Positions 32,466 through 39,162 of a DNA stretch of 39,162 bases are shown here, in pieces. A program made the position numbers and the translations under genes. The stretch comes from an uncultured Bacteroidales bacterium. GTDB taxonomy: Bacteria; Bacteroidota; Bacteroidia; Bacteroidales; Marinilabiliaceae. The DNA lies in contig CALAUL010000090.1 in the NCBI GenBank assembly GCA_937892255.1, forward strand, positions 1 through 39,162. Reading direction: 5' to 3'. Below the pieces are notes generated by a model, which was not told the origin of the DNA, made no database searches, and worked only from the letters and a program-made list of their open reading frames with translations. Numbering within the stretch: the stretch's first letter is position 1; every line of letters starts with the position of its first letter.

Positions 32466-34135
32466 GCGTCTTTGTTTTCTTCTATTTTTTCCATCTCTTG
32501 CAATACCTCTTTGCGCAAAATGAGTATTCCTATCAAGTTGGGCATACTCATGAGTACTATGCCGATAGAGGCAATGCTCCATATTGTTGTTGTATCGGTA
32601 AACGCTCCGACAAAGAATGCCAATACGTATATTACCCTAAAAGGAATGATGGCTCGTGGTCCGAACAAGAACGACGACGCTCTGTCCCCATAATAACACC
32701 ATGCTATAGATGTTGAGAATGCGAAGAGTAATAGTGAAAATGTCACAATATACTCGCCATAAGGTCCGAAAATACTTGCCGTAAACGCCTTCATGGTGAG
32801 TGGGGCACTGTGCAATAGCGATTTGCCTTTTACCGTTATTTTTGACCCATCGTCACTTTTTAGATCGGGAATGCCGGACTTTATATTCATCACTCCGTCG
32901 TAAGGTTGTCCATTGACAAATACTTGGACATCTTCTGCTATCGAATGCGAATGTATGATTGTTATGTCTTGGTCTATTATTTGACCATTATCAATCATTA
33001 TGACACCATCGAAATACTCGTTTTTGTCATTTATGGCATTTTGTGTTTTGTACGGAGTGTTGTATGTGTCTTTCAAGATCAACATGTCTGCCATTTGAAA
33101 TTCGTTGTAATACTTCTGATTCCATACGCCCGAACTTATTATCATCAGTCCGGTAAGCGAACAGATGACGACGGTGTCGATAAATGGTTCTAACAATGCT
33201 ACCAATCCTTCTTGAGCCGGATATTTGCAACGAGCTGCGGCGTGTGCTATAGGAGCAGAACCTTGTCCGGCCTCGTTGGAAAATAGTCCTCTGCTGACGC
33301 CTTTTGAAAGTGCTATTGCTACTGTTGCGCCCAAGAAACCTCCACATGCCGATGTGCCACTCAGTGCGTCACAGAACATCTGTCCCAAGCCAGGGATAAC
33401 GTTGTCAACGTTGCACGCTATCACTATCAGTGCTCCTCCTACGTAGATGACGCCCATCAACGGAACGAGCTTTTCGGTTACTTGCACTATTCTTTTTATG
33501 CCTCCTAACACCACCGATGCCAATACAATAGACAACACTGCTCCCACGACTATGGTAGATATGCCGAACGATGTGTGTATGGCTGTCGAAATGCTATTTG
33601 TCTGAGGCAAGCAGCCTGTCCCAAAAGCGCAAATAAGGGTAAAGCACGAGAAGAGTATTGCAAGCCATTTGCCGGTAGGTATAATGCCGTTTTTGTGCTT
33701 TATATTCAAGCGTTTTTTCATGTAGTACATAGGACCTCCGGCTATTGTGCCATCGGGTAGTTTCTCTCTGTATTTGTGCGACAACGTCACTTCTACAAAT
33801 TTAGTTGCCATACCGATTAGAGCCGTAAATACCATCCACAATAGTGCCGATGGTCCGCCCAAATGTATAGCCAATGCTACACCGGCTATATTGCCGGTGC
33901 CGACGGTGCCGGAGAGAGCCGTTGCCAGAGCTTGGAAGTGAGAAGCATCGCCGGTTGAATTTTTGATATCGTGCTTGCCTCGTAATATTTGTATCGATTT
34001 TCGAAAGTATCTTATTTGGGGAAAACCTAAGTAGATAGTAAAGAAAAGACCTGTCCCTACGAGTGTTATGATAAATATCGGGTGTCCGCTTATATAGTTG
34101 TCGATTAAGGTTAGTATCTCTATTATTTGTTGCAT
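32462..34135 (-). CDS. Sodium:alanine/glycine symporter (AGCS family)
   Basis: Inner-membrane Na+-coupled amino-acid importer, 557 residues, longer than the usual ~450-480. The family signature GLFSNEAGQGSAPIAHAA is at 283-300, and LSGTVGTGNIAGVALA at 74-89 forms part of the substrate region. The extra length is an insertion of about 105 hydrophilic residues (about 340-446) after the helix ICSLTGLMIISSGVW; it looks beta-rich (DGVIMIDNGQ, VQVFVNGQPYDGV) and probably faces the periplasm. It is first in a run with TauE-like, EamA and nudC genes. A -7 box lies 33 bp upstream. Confidence 0.92.
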   Translation of the reverse strand: MQQIIEILTLIDNYISGHPIFIITLVGTGLFFTIYLGFPQIRYFRKSIQILRGKHDIKNSTGDASHFQALATALSGTVGTGNIAGVALAIHLGGPSALLWMVFTALIGMATKFVEVTLSHKYREKLPDGTIAGGPMYYMKKRLNIKHKNGIIPTGKWLAILFSCFTLICAFGTGCLPQTNSISTAIHTSFGISTIVVGAVLSIVLASVVLGGIKRIVQVTEKLVPLMGVIYVGGALIVIACNVDNVIPGLGQMFCDALSGTSACGGFLGATVAIALSKGVSRGLFSNEAGQGSAPIAHAAARCKYPAQEGLVALLEPFIDTVVICSLTGLMIISSGVWNQKYYNEFQMADMLILKDTYNTPYKTQNAINDKNEYFDGVIMIDNGQIIDQDITIIHSHSIAEDVQVFVNGQPYDGVMNIKSGIPDLKSDDGSKITVKGKSLLHSAPLTMKAFTASIFGPYGEYIVTFSLLLFAFSTSIAWCYYGDRASSFLFGPRAIIPFRVIYVLAFFVGAFTDTTTIWSIASIGIVLMSMPNLIGILILRKEVLQEMEKIEENKDA

Positions 34136-34167
34136 GTTTTGTTTCGATGAATCTGGTTTTCAAAATG

Positions 34168-34175
34168 CAAATGTA
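34168..34175 (-). promoter_or_regulatory. Putative -7 box (TACATTTG) for the symporter operon
   Basis: Plus-strand CAAATGTA reads TACATTTG on the minus strand, 32 bp before the symporter ATG. No -33 element is clear. Confidence 0.5.
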
Positions 34176-34219
34176 GTATTTATGTGCATAAAAAGCTTAT
34201 ATGCGTTTATTTTTCGTTG

Positions 34220-34645
34220 TTATTTGTCAGAACGAGGCGTTTCGACGATGGTAATGTCGTATATGTCGTTGATGTTTATTCTTTTATTGTCGTCCATTAT
34301 TAAATCACCCATGTATTCGTCAATATCTTTTACAATGTATGTTGTTTCGACGTATGAACCACCTTTTTTTTTCTTGTCGGCAACAAATTGCAACAACTTT
34401 ACAATAGGTCGTTGTTGTAGTATCGAACGGAGCATTTCCAGCTTTATGTCAAGAGTCATTGCATAGTCTTCGTCGTGCGAAGCTCTCTCGGCGGTTAGAC
34501 GTCCTGTCTCCGCAATGGCTTCTTCGTGTCCGTTGAGGGCGGCAAAGGGAGCAAATTGTGCAGTACGCTGATAATTGCTCATTTTGGCATGGTGCGACGG
34601 AAGAGGGTATGGCAGATTTATAATATCATCGTAATTGTCTGTCAT
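34220..34645 (-). CDS. YolD-like protein, partner of the Y-family polymerase
   Basis: A 141-residue cytoplasmic protein. The N-terminal YDDIINLPYPLPSHHAKMS then RTAQFAPFAALNGHEEAI resemble the YolD-like family, whose members are regularly encoded next to UvrX-type Y-family polymerases. The C-terminal half has ADKKKKGGSYVETTYIVKDID and a strand-rich end. Its ATG overlaps the polymerase stop by 4 bp (ATGA), so the two are translationally coupled. Molecular role is not known; a link to translesion synthesis is inferred from context. Confidence 0.75.
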   Translation of the reverse strand: MTDNYDDIINLPYPLPSHHAKMSNYQRTAQFAPFAALNGHEEAIAETGRLTAERASHDEDYAMTLDIKLEMLRSILQQRPIVKLLQFVADKKKKGGSYVETTYIVKDIDEYMGDLIMDDNKRININDIYDITIVETPRSDK

Positions 34646-36147
34646 GCCTTGTGTCCTCCTATTTGATTGTTGCGTTCTTTGGCAGTGGCTCCGTCTTTAA
34701 GATTCAGACCTTTCAGAATGGCGTTTTTGCCGTATCGTCTCTTTATGGCGATAAGAGCTTCTTGCATTCGTTGTTCTTTCTTGAGTTGTTCTTCTTCGCA
34801 TTTCTCTTGTCGTTTCAATTCCTCATAATCAATGAAAAGGTCAAGTTGTATGAATCTTTCTTTTTTGACAATTTCGGGTGGCAAAATGTTGTTTGTCGTT
34901 ATGTTTATTCTACGAATAAGCAGAGAGCTGTTTACTATTTTGTCGAAGCACTGACTTATGGCATTTATTATTATGCGAGCCGAAGAAGTGTGTTTGTCCA
35001 GATTAATTGTGCCTCTGGCATGTTTTGGGGTTTTTCTTCCGTAGTGGTCGATGCATATTTCGCCATCGTATGTATAGCCCGAGTTGTTGTTCAGACTTTC
35101 GGTGTCGTAGCCAATCATTAAGAGAAGTTGGTTAGTTGTCAAACCTTTTTCAACAAGAGTCAAGGCAATATTATCAGCCATTTCACATGTTACAACTTTT
35201 GCCTTGTCGGCAGTATAGGCGCAATGTAGCACTTGTCCGCTACTCATCGAATGGTTTTCGGGTTTATAGCTTTTGATGTCGTCGATAGAGCAAGGTTCCC
35301 AGCCCCAAGCGTGGTCAATGAGAAGTTCGGCATTTACACCGAAAAGTTTGTAAAGAAGAGCTTCGTTGTCGATAGAGCAACGTGCTATTTGTCCCATTGT
35401 CGTAATGCCATATATAGCAAGTTTGTCGGCAATGCCGTGGCCTATGCGCCAAAAGTCGGAGAGAGGGCGATGGTTCCACAGTAATTTTCGATAGCTCATT
35501 TCATCGAGAGTAGCAATACGTACGCCATCGTCATCGGCCGTAATATGTTTTGCTACTATGTCCATTGCCACCTTGCAGAGATAGAGGTTTGTCCCGATAC
35601 CAGCAGTGGCAGTGATACCTGTTGTTTTGAGAACATCTTTAAGTATCATTCGAGCCAAATCGTGAGCGGTCGTTTTGTAGGTCGACAGATAGTTCGTAGC
35701 ATCTATAAAGACCTCATCTATAGAGTAAACGTGGATATCCTCTTTGGCAATGTATTTCAGATAAACATCATAAATACGTGTGCTGTATTCGATATAGTAT
35801 GCCATTCGTGGCGGTGCGACGATATAGTCGACGGCAACATCGGGGTGTGTTTTGATGACGTTGTCGAGATGAGACTTGCCCGACATTCGACGTCGTCCGA
35901 TGTTCATGCGTCGTTCGTTGTTGACTTGGTTGATACGTTGTATGACTTCAAATAGACGAGCACGACCTTTAATGCCGTAGCTTTTCAGTGTTGGAGTGAC
36001 GGCCAGACATATCGTCTTGTCGGTTCGTGAGTCGTCGGCTACAACAAGATTCGTATTGAGAGGATCCAAACCGCGTTCTATGCACTCCACTGAGGCATAG
36101 AACGATTTGAGGTCTATGGCAATATACGAACGAGTTGTATGTGTCAT
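34642..36147 (-). CDS. Y-family DNA polymerase (UmuC/DinB/UvrX-like)
   Basis: Translesion DNA polymerase of 501 residues from the ATG at 36147; a promoter within the longer open frame excludes starts further upstream. Catalytic acidic residues are D12 in IDLKSFYASVE and D144-E145 in YSIDEVFID. The TATAGIGTNLYLCKVAMD tract (180-197) is typical of the palm, and a helix-hairpin-helix follows near 245-275. A beta-clamp binding motif, QLDLF, lies at 434-438, followed by a basic, charged tail (about 440-501). Insertions near 80-95 distinguish it from DinB. It is first in the pair with the YolD-like gene. Confidence 0.9.
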   Translation of the reverse strand: MTHTTRSYIAIDLKSFYASVECIERGLDPLNTNLVVADDSRTDKTICLAVTPTLKSYGIKGRARLFEVIQRINQVNNERRMNIGRRRMSGKSHLDNVIKTHPDVAVDYIVAPPRMAYYIEYSTRIYDVYLKYIAKEDIHVYSIDEVFIDATNYLSTYKTTAHDLARMILKDVLKTTGITATAGIGTNLYLCKVAMDIVAKHITADDDGVRIATLDEMSYRKLLWNHRPLSDFWRIGHGIADKLAIYGITTMGQIARCSIDNEALLYKLFGVNAELLIDHAWGWEPCSIDDIKSYKPENHSMSSGQVLHCAYTADKAKVVTCEMADNIALTLVEKGLTTNQLLLMIGYDTESLNNNSGYTYDGEICIDHYGRKTPKHARGTINLDKHTSSARIIINAISQCFDKIVNSSLLIRRINITTNNILPPEIVKKERFIQLDLFIDYEELKRQEKCEEEQLKKEQRMQEALIAIKRRYGKNAILKGLNLKDGATAKERNNQIGGHKA

Positions 36148-36179
36148 TGTCAGTTTGAATTTCGATGCGTTTTGCACTA

Positions 36180-36210
36180 CAAAGATAAGAAGTTGTTTGA
36201 GTTTTTGCAA
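36180..36210 (-). promoter_or_regulatory. Promoter for the Y-family polymerase operon
   Basis: On the minus strand TTG (36210-36208), 20 bp spacer, TATCTTTG (36187-36180), 32 bp before the ATG at 36147. It supports that start. No LexA-like inverted repeat could be recognised around it. Confidence 0.65.
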
Positions 36211-36308
36211 TAAATTGAAAGAGACGTTCCGGAGGTCGAATTTTGTCGCATTGTCCTGACTGTTGATATGCCTCATAGGTAAAGTGAGTCATGCGTGTAA
36301 CGACGTTT

Positions 36309-36365
36309 ATCTTTCGACATTTCATTCAAAAGTCGAAAGATCAGTATAGCTACGACGAAGCTATA
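36309..36365. other. Two adjacent perfect hairpins between the polymerase and ffh genes
   Basis: ATCTTTCGAC (36309-36318) pairs with GTCGAAAGAT (36332-36341), then TATAGCT (36345-36351) pairs with AGCTATA (36359-36365). They lie in the gene-free 36148-36570 interval between divergent transcripts. Neither has a T-tract on either strand. The rest of the interval (36366-36500) shows nothing that I recognise. Confidence 0.5.
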
Positions 36366-36503
36366 GTGATGATTTGATGTCCAAAAGAAGAAAAATGAGA
36401 TATGGAAAATGAGAAAGAACAACGCTTTGACACGTCTGAAGCATAATCCGTTTCTGTTGAGAAGTGTTATTTAATAAAAAATAAATAGCTTCTAATGGGA
36501 TAG

Positions 36504-36534
36504 TTGGTATTTACTATTGGAATGTATATCTTTG
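36504..36534 (+). promoter_or_regulatory. Promoter for ffh-folD
   Basis: TTG (36504-36506), 20 bp spacer, TATCTTTG (36527-36534), 36 bp before the ffh ATG. Confidence 0.7.
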
Positions 36535-36570
36535 CGCCTAAAATTAGTTGTACAACAATAAATAGATACC

Positions 36571-37908
36571 ATGTTTGAGAACTTAAGCGAAAGGTTAGAA
36601 CGCTCATTTAAACTACTCAAAGGTGAGGGGAAAATCACCGAACTCAACATAGCTGAGACGTTGAAAGATGTTCGTCGTGCATTGCTCGATGCTGACGTCA
36701 ACTATAAAGTGGCTAAGACATTTACTGAAAATGTCAAACAGAAAGCTCTTGGTCAGAACGTGCTGACAGCCGTCAAGCCGGGACAAATGATGGTTAAGAT
36801 TGTCTATGACGAACTTACAGCCCTCATGGGTGGAGATGCTGTAGATATTAATCTAAAAGGCTCTCCGGCAGTGATTCTTATGTCGGGTCTTCAAGGTTCG
36901 GGTAAGACAACATTTTCGGGCAAACTTGCCAACATGTTGAAAGCAAAGCGAGGCAAGAATCCATTACTTGTGGCATGTGACGTATATCGTCCGGCGGCTG
37001 TAAATCAGTTGCAAGTTCTCGGAGAACAAATCAACGTACCGGTATATGCAGAGTTGGGCAATCAGAATCCCGTTCAAATAGCGCAAAATGCCATCAAGCA
37101 AGCCAAGACACAAGGACACGATGTCGTTATCGTCGATACAGCAGGTCGTTTGGCTATCGACGAACAGATGATGAACGAGATAGAATCTCTCAAGAAAACA
37201 CTTAATCCGCAGGAGATTCTCTTTGTCGTTGATGCAATGACCGGACAAGACGCGGTGAATACAGCATACGAATTTAATCAGCGTCTTGATTTCGACGGAG
37301 TCATACTTACAAAGCTCGATGGTGACACACGCGGTGGTGCGGCATTGTCGATACGAGACGTTGTGAATAAGCCGATCAAGTTTGTAGGTACGGGAGAAAA
37401 ATTGGAAGCCTTTGATGTCTTCTATCCAAGTCGTATGGCAGACAGAATCTTGGGCATGGGTGATATACGTTCGCTTGTGGAACGTGCTCAAGAGCAGATA
37501 GATGAAGAAGAGGCTCGCAAACTTCAGAAAAAGATTTCGCAAAACAAGTTCGACTTTACCGACTTCCTTTCTCAAATACATCAGATAAAGAAAATGGGTA
37601 ATCTGAAAGACTTGGCTTCGATGATACCAGGTATGGGAAAGATGGTTAAAAATCTTGATATAGACGACAATGCGTTTAAAAGCATCGAAGCTATCATCTA
37701 TTCGATGACACCAAAAGAGAGATCGAATCCGCAGATAATAGACGGTTCGCGCAGAAAACGAATTGCAGCAGGATCAGGAACATCCGTGCAGGAGGTAAAC
37801 CGTCTTCTTAAACAGTTTGACGAAACGCGTAAGATAATGAAGATGATGAATTCAGGCGCAGGTAAGAACATGGCACGAATGATGGGTGCGTTGAAAGGTA
37901 GAAGATAA
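36571..37908 (+). CDS. ffh: Signal recognition particle protein Ffh
   Basis: SRP GTPase that binds signal sequences on nascent membrane proteins and docks with FtsY. The 445-residue protein has an N domain (1-90), a G domain with GLQGSGKT (106-113), DTAGR (189-193) and TKLDGDTRGG (247-256), and a methionine-rich M domain with the RNA-binding RRKRIAAGSGTSVQEVN tract (about 393-409) and MMNSGAGKNMARMMGALKGRR at the end (in outline). Full length. folD follows after 23 bp. Confidence 0.98.
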   Translation: MFENLSERLERSFKLLKGEGKITELNIAETLKDVRRALLDADVNYKVAKTFTENVKQKALGQNVLTAVKPGQMMVKIVYDELTALMGGDAVDINLKGSPAVILMSGLQGSGKTTFSGKLANMLKAKRGKNPLLVACDVYRPAAVNQLQVLGEQINVPVYAELGNQNPVQIAQNAIKQAKTQGHDVVIVDTAGRLAIDEQMMNEIESLKKTLNPQEILFVVDAMTGQDAVNTAYEFNQRLDFDGVILTKLDGDTRGGAALSIRDVVNKPIKFVGTGEKLEAFDVFYPSRMADRILGMGDIRSLVERAQEQIDEEEARKLQKKISQNKFDFTDFLSQIHQIKKMGNLKDLASMIPGMGKMVKNLDIDDNAFKSIEAIIYSMTPKERSNPQIIDGSRRKRIAAGSGTSVQEVNRLLKQFDETRKIMKMMNSGAGKNMARMMGALKGRR

Positions 37909-37931
37909 ATAGAAAGAAAATAGAGAATGCT

Positions 37932-38801
37932 ATGGAATTAATAGACGGAAAAAAAGTATCAAGTGCAATACGCCAGGAGATAGCGCAAGAGGTTGCAAAA
38001 ATGGTTGCAGAAGGCAAGAAGAGACCTCATTTAGCAGCTGTTTTAGTTGGTCATGATGGAGGGTCGGAGACTTATGTGGCCAACAAGATTAAGGCATGTG
38101 AAGAGTGTGGTTTTGTATCGTCATTGAAACGTTTTGAGAGTGATATTACAGAGTCAGAACTTTTAGCTGTTGTCGAGGAACTGAATAATGATCCTGACGT
38201 TGATGGCTTCATTGTACAGCTTCCATTACCGAAGCACATATCGGAAGAGAAAGTCACAGAGGCTATTGACCCTCGTAAAGATGTTGATGGTTTTCATCCG
38301 CAGAACGTTGGAAACATGACAATTGGTGCAGAATGTTTTGTTTCGGCAACGCCACAGGGTATAGTAGATCTTATTAAACGTTATGGTATAGAGACAGCAG
38401 GAAAACATGCCGTTGTGATAGGTCGTTCGAATATTGTGGGTCGTCCGATGAGTATATTACTTTCTCAAAAGGGAATAGACTGCACGGTGACGGTGTGTCA
38501 TAGTCGAACACCCAATATGGCGGAGATATGTAAGCAGGCAGATATCATTGTGGCGGCTATAGGAAAGCCGGGATTTGTTACAGCAGATATGGTTAAGCCG
38601 GGCGCAGTTATCATTGATGTTGGCACGACACGTGTCACAGATCCGACGGCACAACGAGGTTGGCGTTTGAAGGGTGATGTTGATTTTGAGAATGTGGCAC
38701 CATTGTGTTCGTATATTACACCGGTTCCGGGAGGAGTGGGACCGATGACGATAGTATCGCTCATGAAAAATACTCTCTTAGCAGGGAAAAGACGTAAATA
38801 A
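37932..38801 (+). CDS. folD: Methylenetetrahydrofolate dehydrogenase / methenyltetrahydrofolate cyclohydrolase
   Basis: Bifunctional cytoplasmic enzyme interconverting 5,10-methylene-, 5,10-methenyl- and 10-formyl-tetrahydrofolate. The 289-residue protein has the catalytic Y48 and K52 in ETYVANKIKACEE, the first signature with DGFIVQLPLPKH, the cofactor loop VVIGRSNIVGRPM (NADP type) and the second signature PVPGGVGPMT near the end. Length is normal. It is 23 bp after ffh, so both are probably cotranscribed, and is followed by a strong terminator. Confidence 0.98.
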   Translation: MELIDGKKVSSAIRQEIAQEVAKMVAEGKKRPHLAAVLVGHDGGSETYVANKIKACEECGFVSSLKRFESDITESELLAVVEELNNDPDVDGFIVQLPLPKHISEEKVTEAIDPRKDVDGFHPQNVGNMTIGAECFVSATPQGIVDLIKRYGIETAGKHAVVIGRSNIVGRPMSILLSQKGIDCTVTVCHSRTPNMAEICKQADIIVAAIGKPGFVTADMVKPGAVIIDVGTTRVTDPTAQRGWRLKGDVDFENVAPLCSYITPVPGGVGPMTIVSLMKNTLLAGKRRK

Positions 38802-38826
38802 ACTGATTTTTACAAAAATACGTTGC

Positions 38827-38866
38827 ATAAATGGGCGCACATTGTTGCGCTCATTTATTTTTTTTT
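38827..38866 (+). terminator. Strong intrinsic terminator after folD
   Basis: ATAAATGGGCGCA (38827-38839) pairs with TGCGCTCATTTAT (38846-38858) over 13 bp with one G-U, loop of 6 nt, followed by nine T ending at 38866. Confidence 0.92.
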
Positions 38867-39084
38867 GCGTTGAGGTGGTAGAATATTTATCAAAGTTAAA
38901 TGTGGTCCGGATTAAACATATAGTGCGTACTATGTTAAATTGTGACGATGTCTTGATTCTATTACGTCTTATTAGAAATGTACGTGTTTATACCTGTATG
39001 GTAGTCAAAAAGAAATATAGTTGTGTTCGATATGGTGTATTTTTGTATTGGAGTGATTTTTTTTTAAAAAAAAGACGATAATGT
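38867..39084. other. AT-rich gene-free stretch
   Basis: No supported gene. An open frame from 38842 to 39081 overlaps the terminator and has no recognisable domain or suitable start signal, so it is not called. Confidence 0.6.
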
Positions 39085-39115
39085 TTTGTAGTTTCAAAAA
39101 TAAGTTCCATATTTG
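39085..39115 (+). promoter_or_regulatory. Promoter pointing out of the window
   Basis: TTTG (39085-39088), 19 bp spacer, CATATTTG (39108-39115), close to the Bacteroidota consensus. The gene it serves would start beyond 39162. Confidence 0.5.
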
Positions 39116-39162
39116 CATTGGGATTTTTCATAAAACTTGGATTTAGTTAGCTGATTTAAGGA

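Noticed and set aside
36148..36276. N-terminal extension of the Y-family polymerase
   Set aside because: A promoter lies within it and the conserved part begins right after the ATG at 36147.
38842..39081. 79-codon open frame at the right end
   Set aside because: It begins inside the folD terminator stem-loop and shows no domain, so it is probably not a gene.

Overview
The window looks like a chromosomal segment of a Bacteroidales bacterium (phylum Bacteroidota). Many genes are preceded by the Bacteroidota-type promoter (a -7 box TAnnTTTG, sometimes with a -33 TTTG/TTG 19-21 bp upstream) and few have a strong Shine-Dalgarno. The gene content also fits: SiaB/SiaC pair, LytTR regulator, ZapA next to ribonuclease Y, OPX protein with a fused BY-kinase, Na+/alanine symporter, WbqC protein. 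Species cannot be named from this sequence alone.

Layout. 1-178: inverted, partial copy of a dispersed repeat. 314-5529 (+): uvrA, an S41 processing protease and serine acetyltransferase, tightly spaced. 5591-6557 (+): SiaB-like kinase and its SiaC-like substrate. 6808-8902 (+): LytTR response regulator, a thioredoxin-fold lipid/periplasmic-type protein, LysE-family exporter. 8955-9383 (-): acyl-CoA thioesterase. 9521-11300: about 1.8 kb without convincing genes, made of three copies of a structured repeat separated by arrays with an 11-bp period. 11324-13574 (+): small coiled-coil protein, ZapA, ribonuclease Y. 13701-18109 (-): WbqC protein, LapA-domain protein, ABC-F ATPase, HAD phosphatase, SDR oxidoreductase. 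18345-21370 (+): pyruvate formate-lyase and its activase. 21381-26585 (-): a four-gene operon, OPX export protein, BY-kinase with a Gly-Tyr tail, lipoprotein, membrane-NUDIX fusion. 26760-30024 (-): MATE exporter and YidC. 30086-34135 (-): Na+/alanine symporter, TauE-like permease, EamA permease and NudC, overlapping or closely spaced. 34220-36147 (-): YolD-like protein and a Y-family DNA polymerase. 36571-38801 (+): ffh and folD. The last 300 bases hold a strong terminator and a promoter pointing out of the window.

Most genes are housekeeping or ordinary metabolism: DNA repair (uvrA, Y-polymerase), protein targeting and insertion (ffh, yidC), RNA turnover (rny), division (zapA), fermentation (pflBA), one-carbon metabolism (folD), cysteine synthesis (serine acetyltransferase). 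The most unusual part is 9.5-11.1 kb. Three copies of a core that can fold as a long minus-strand stem are embedded in degenerate arrays with an 11-bp period, and the offsets between corresponding positions of the copies (506, 572, 550, 44 bp) are all exact multiples of 11. A fourth, inverted copy lies at the window edge with the same 44-bp spacing. I do not recognise this element and consider it the best candidate for something undescribed.
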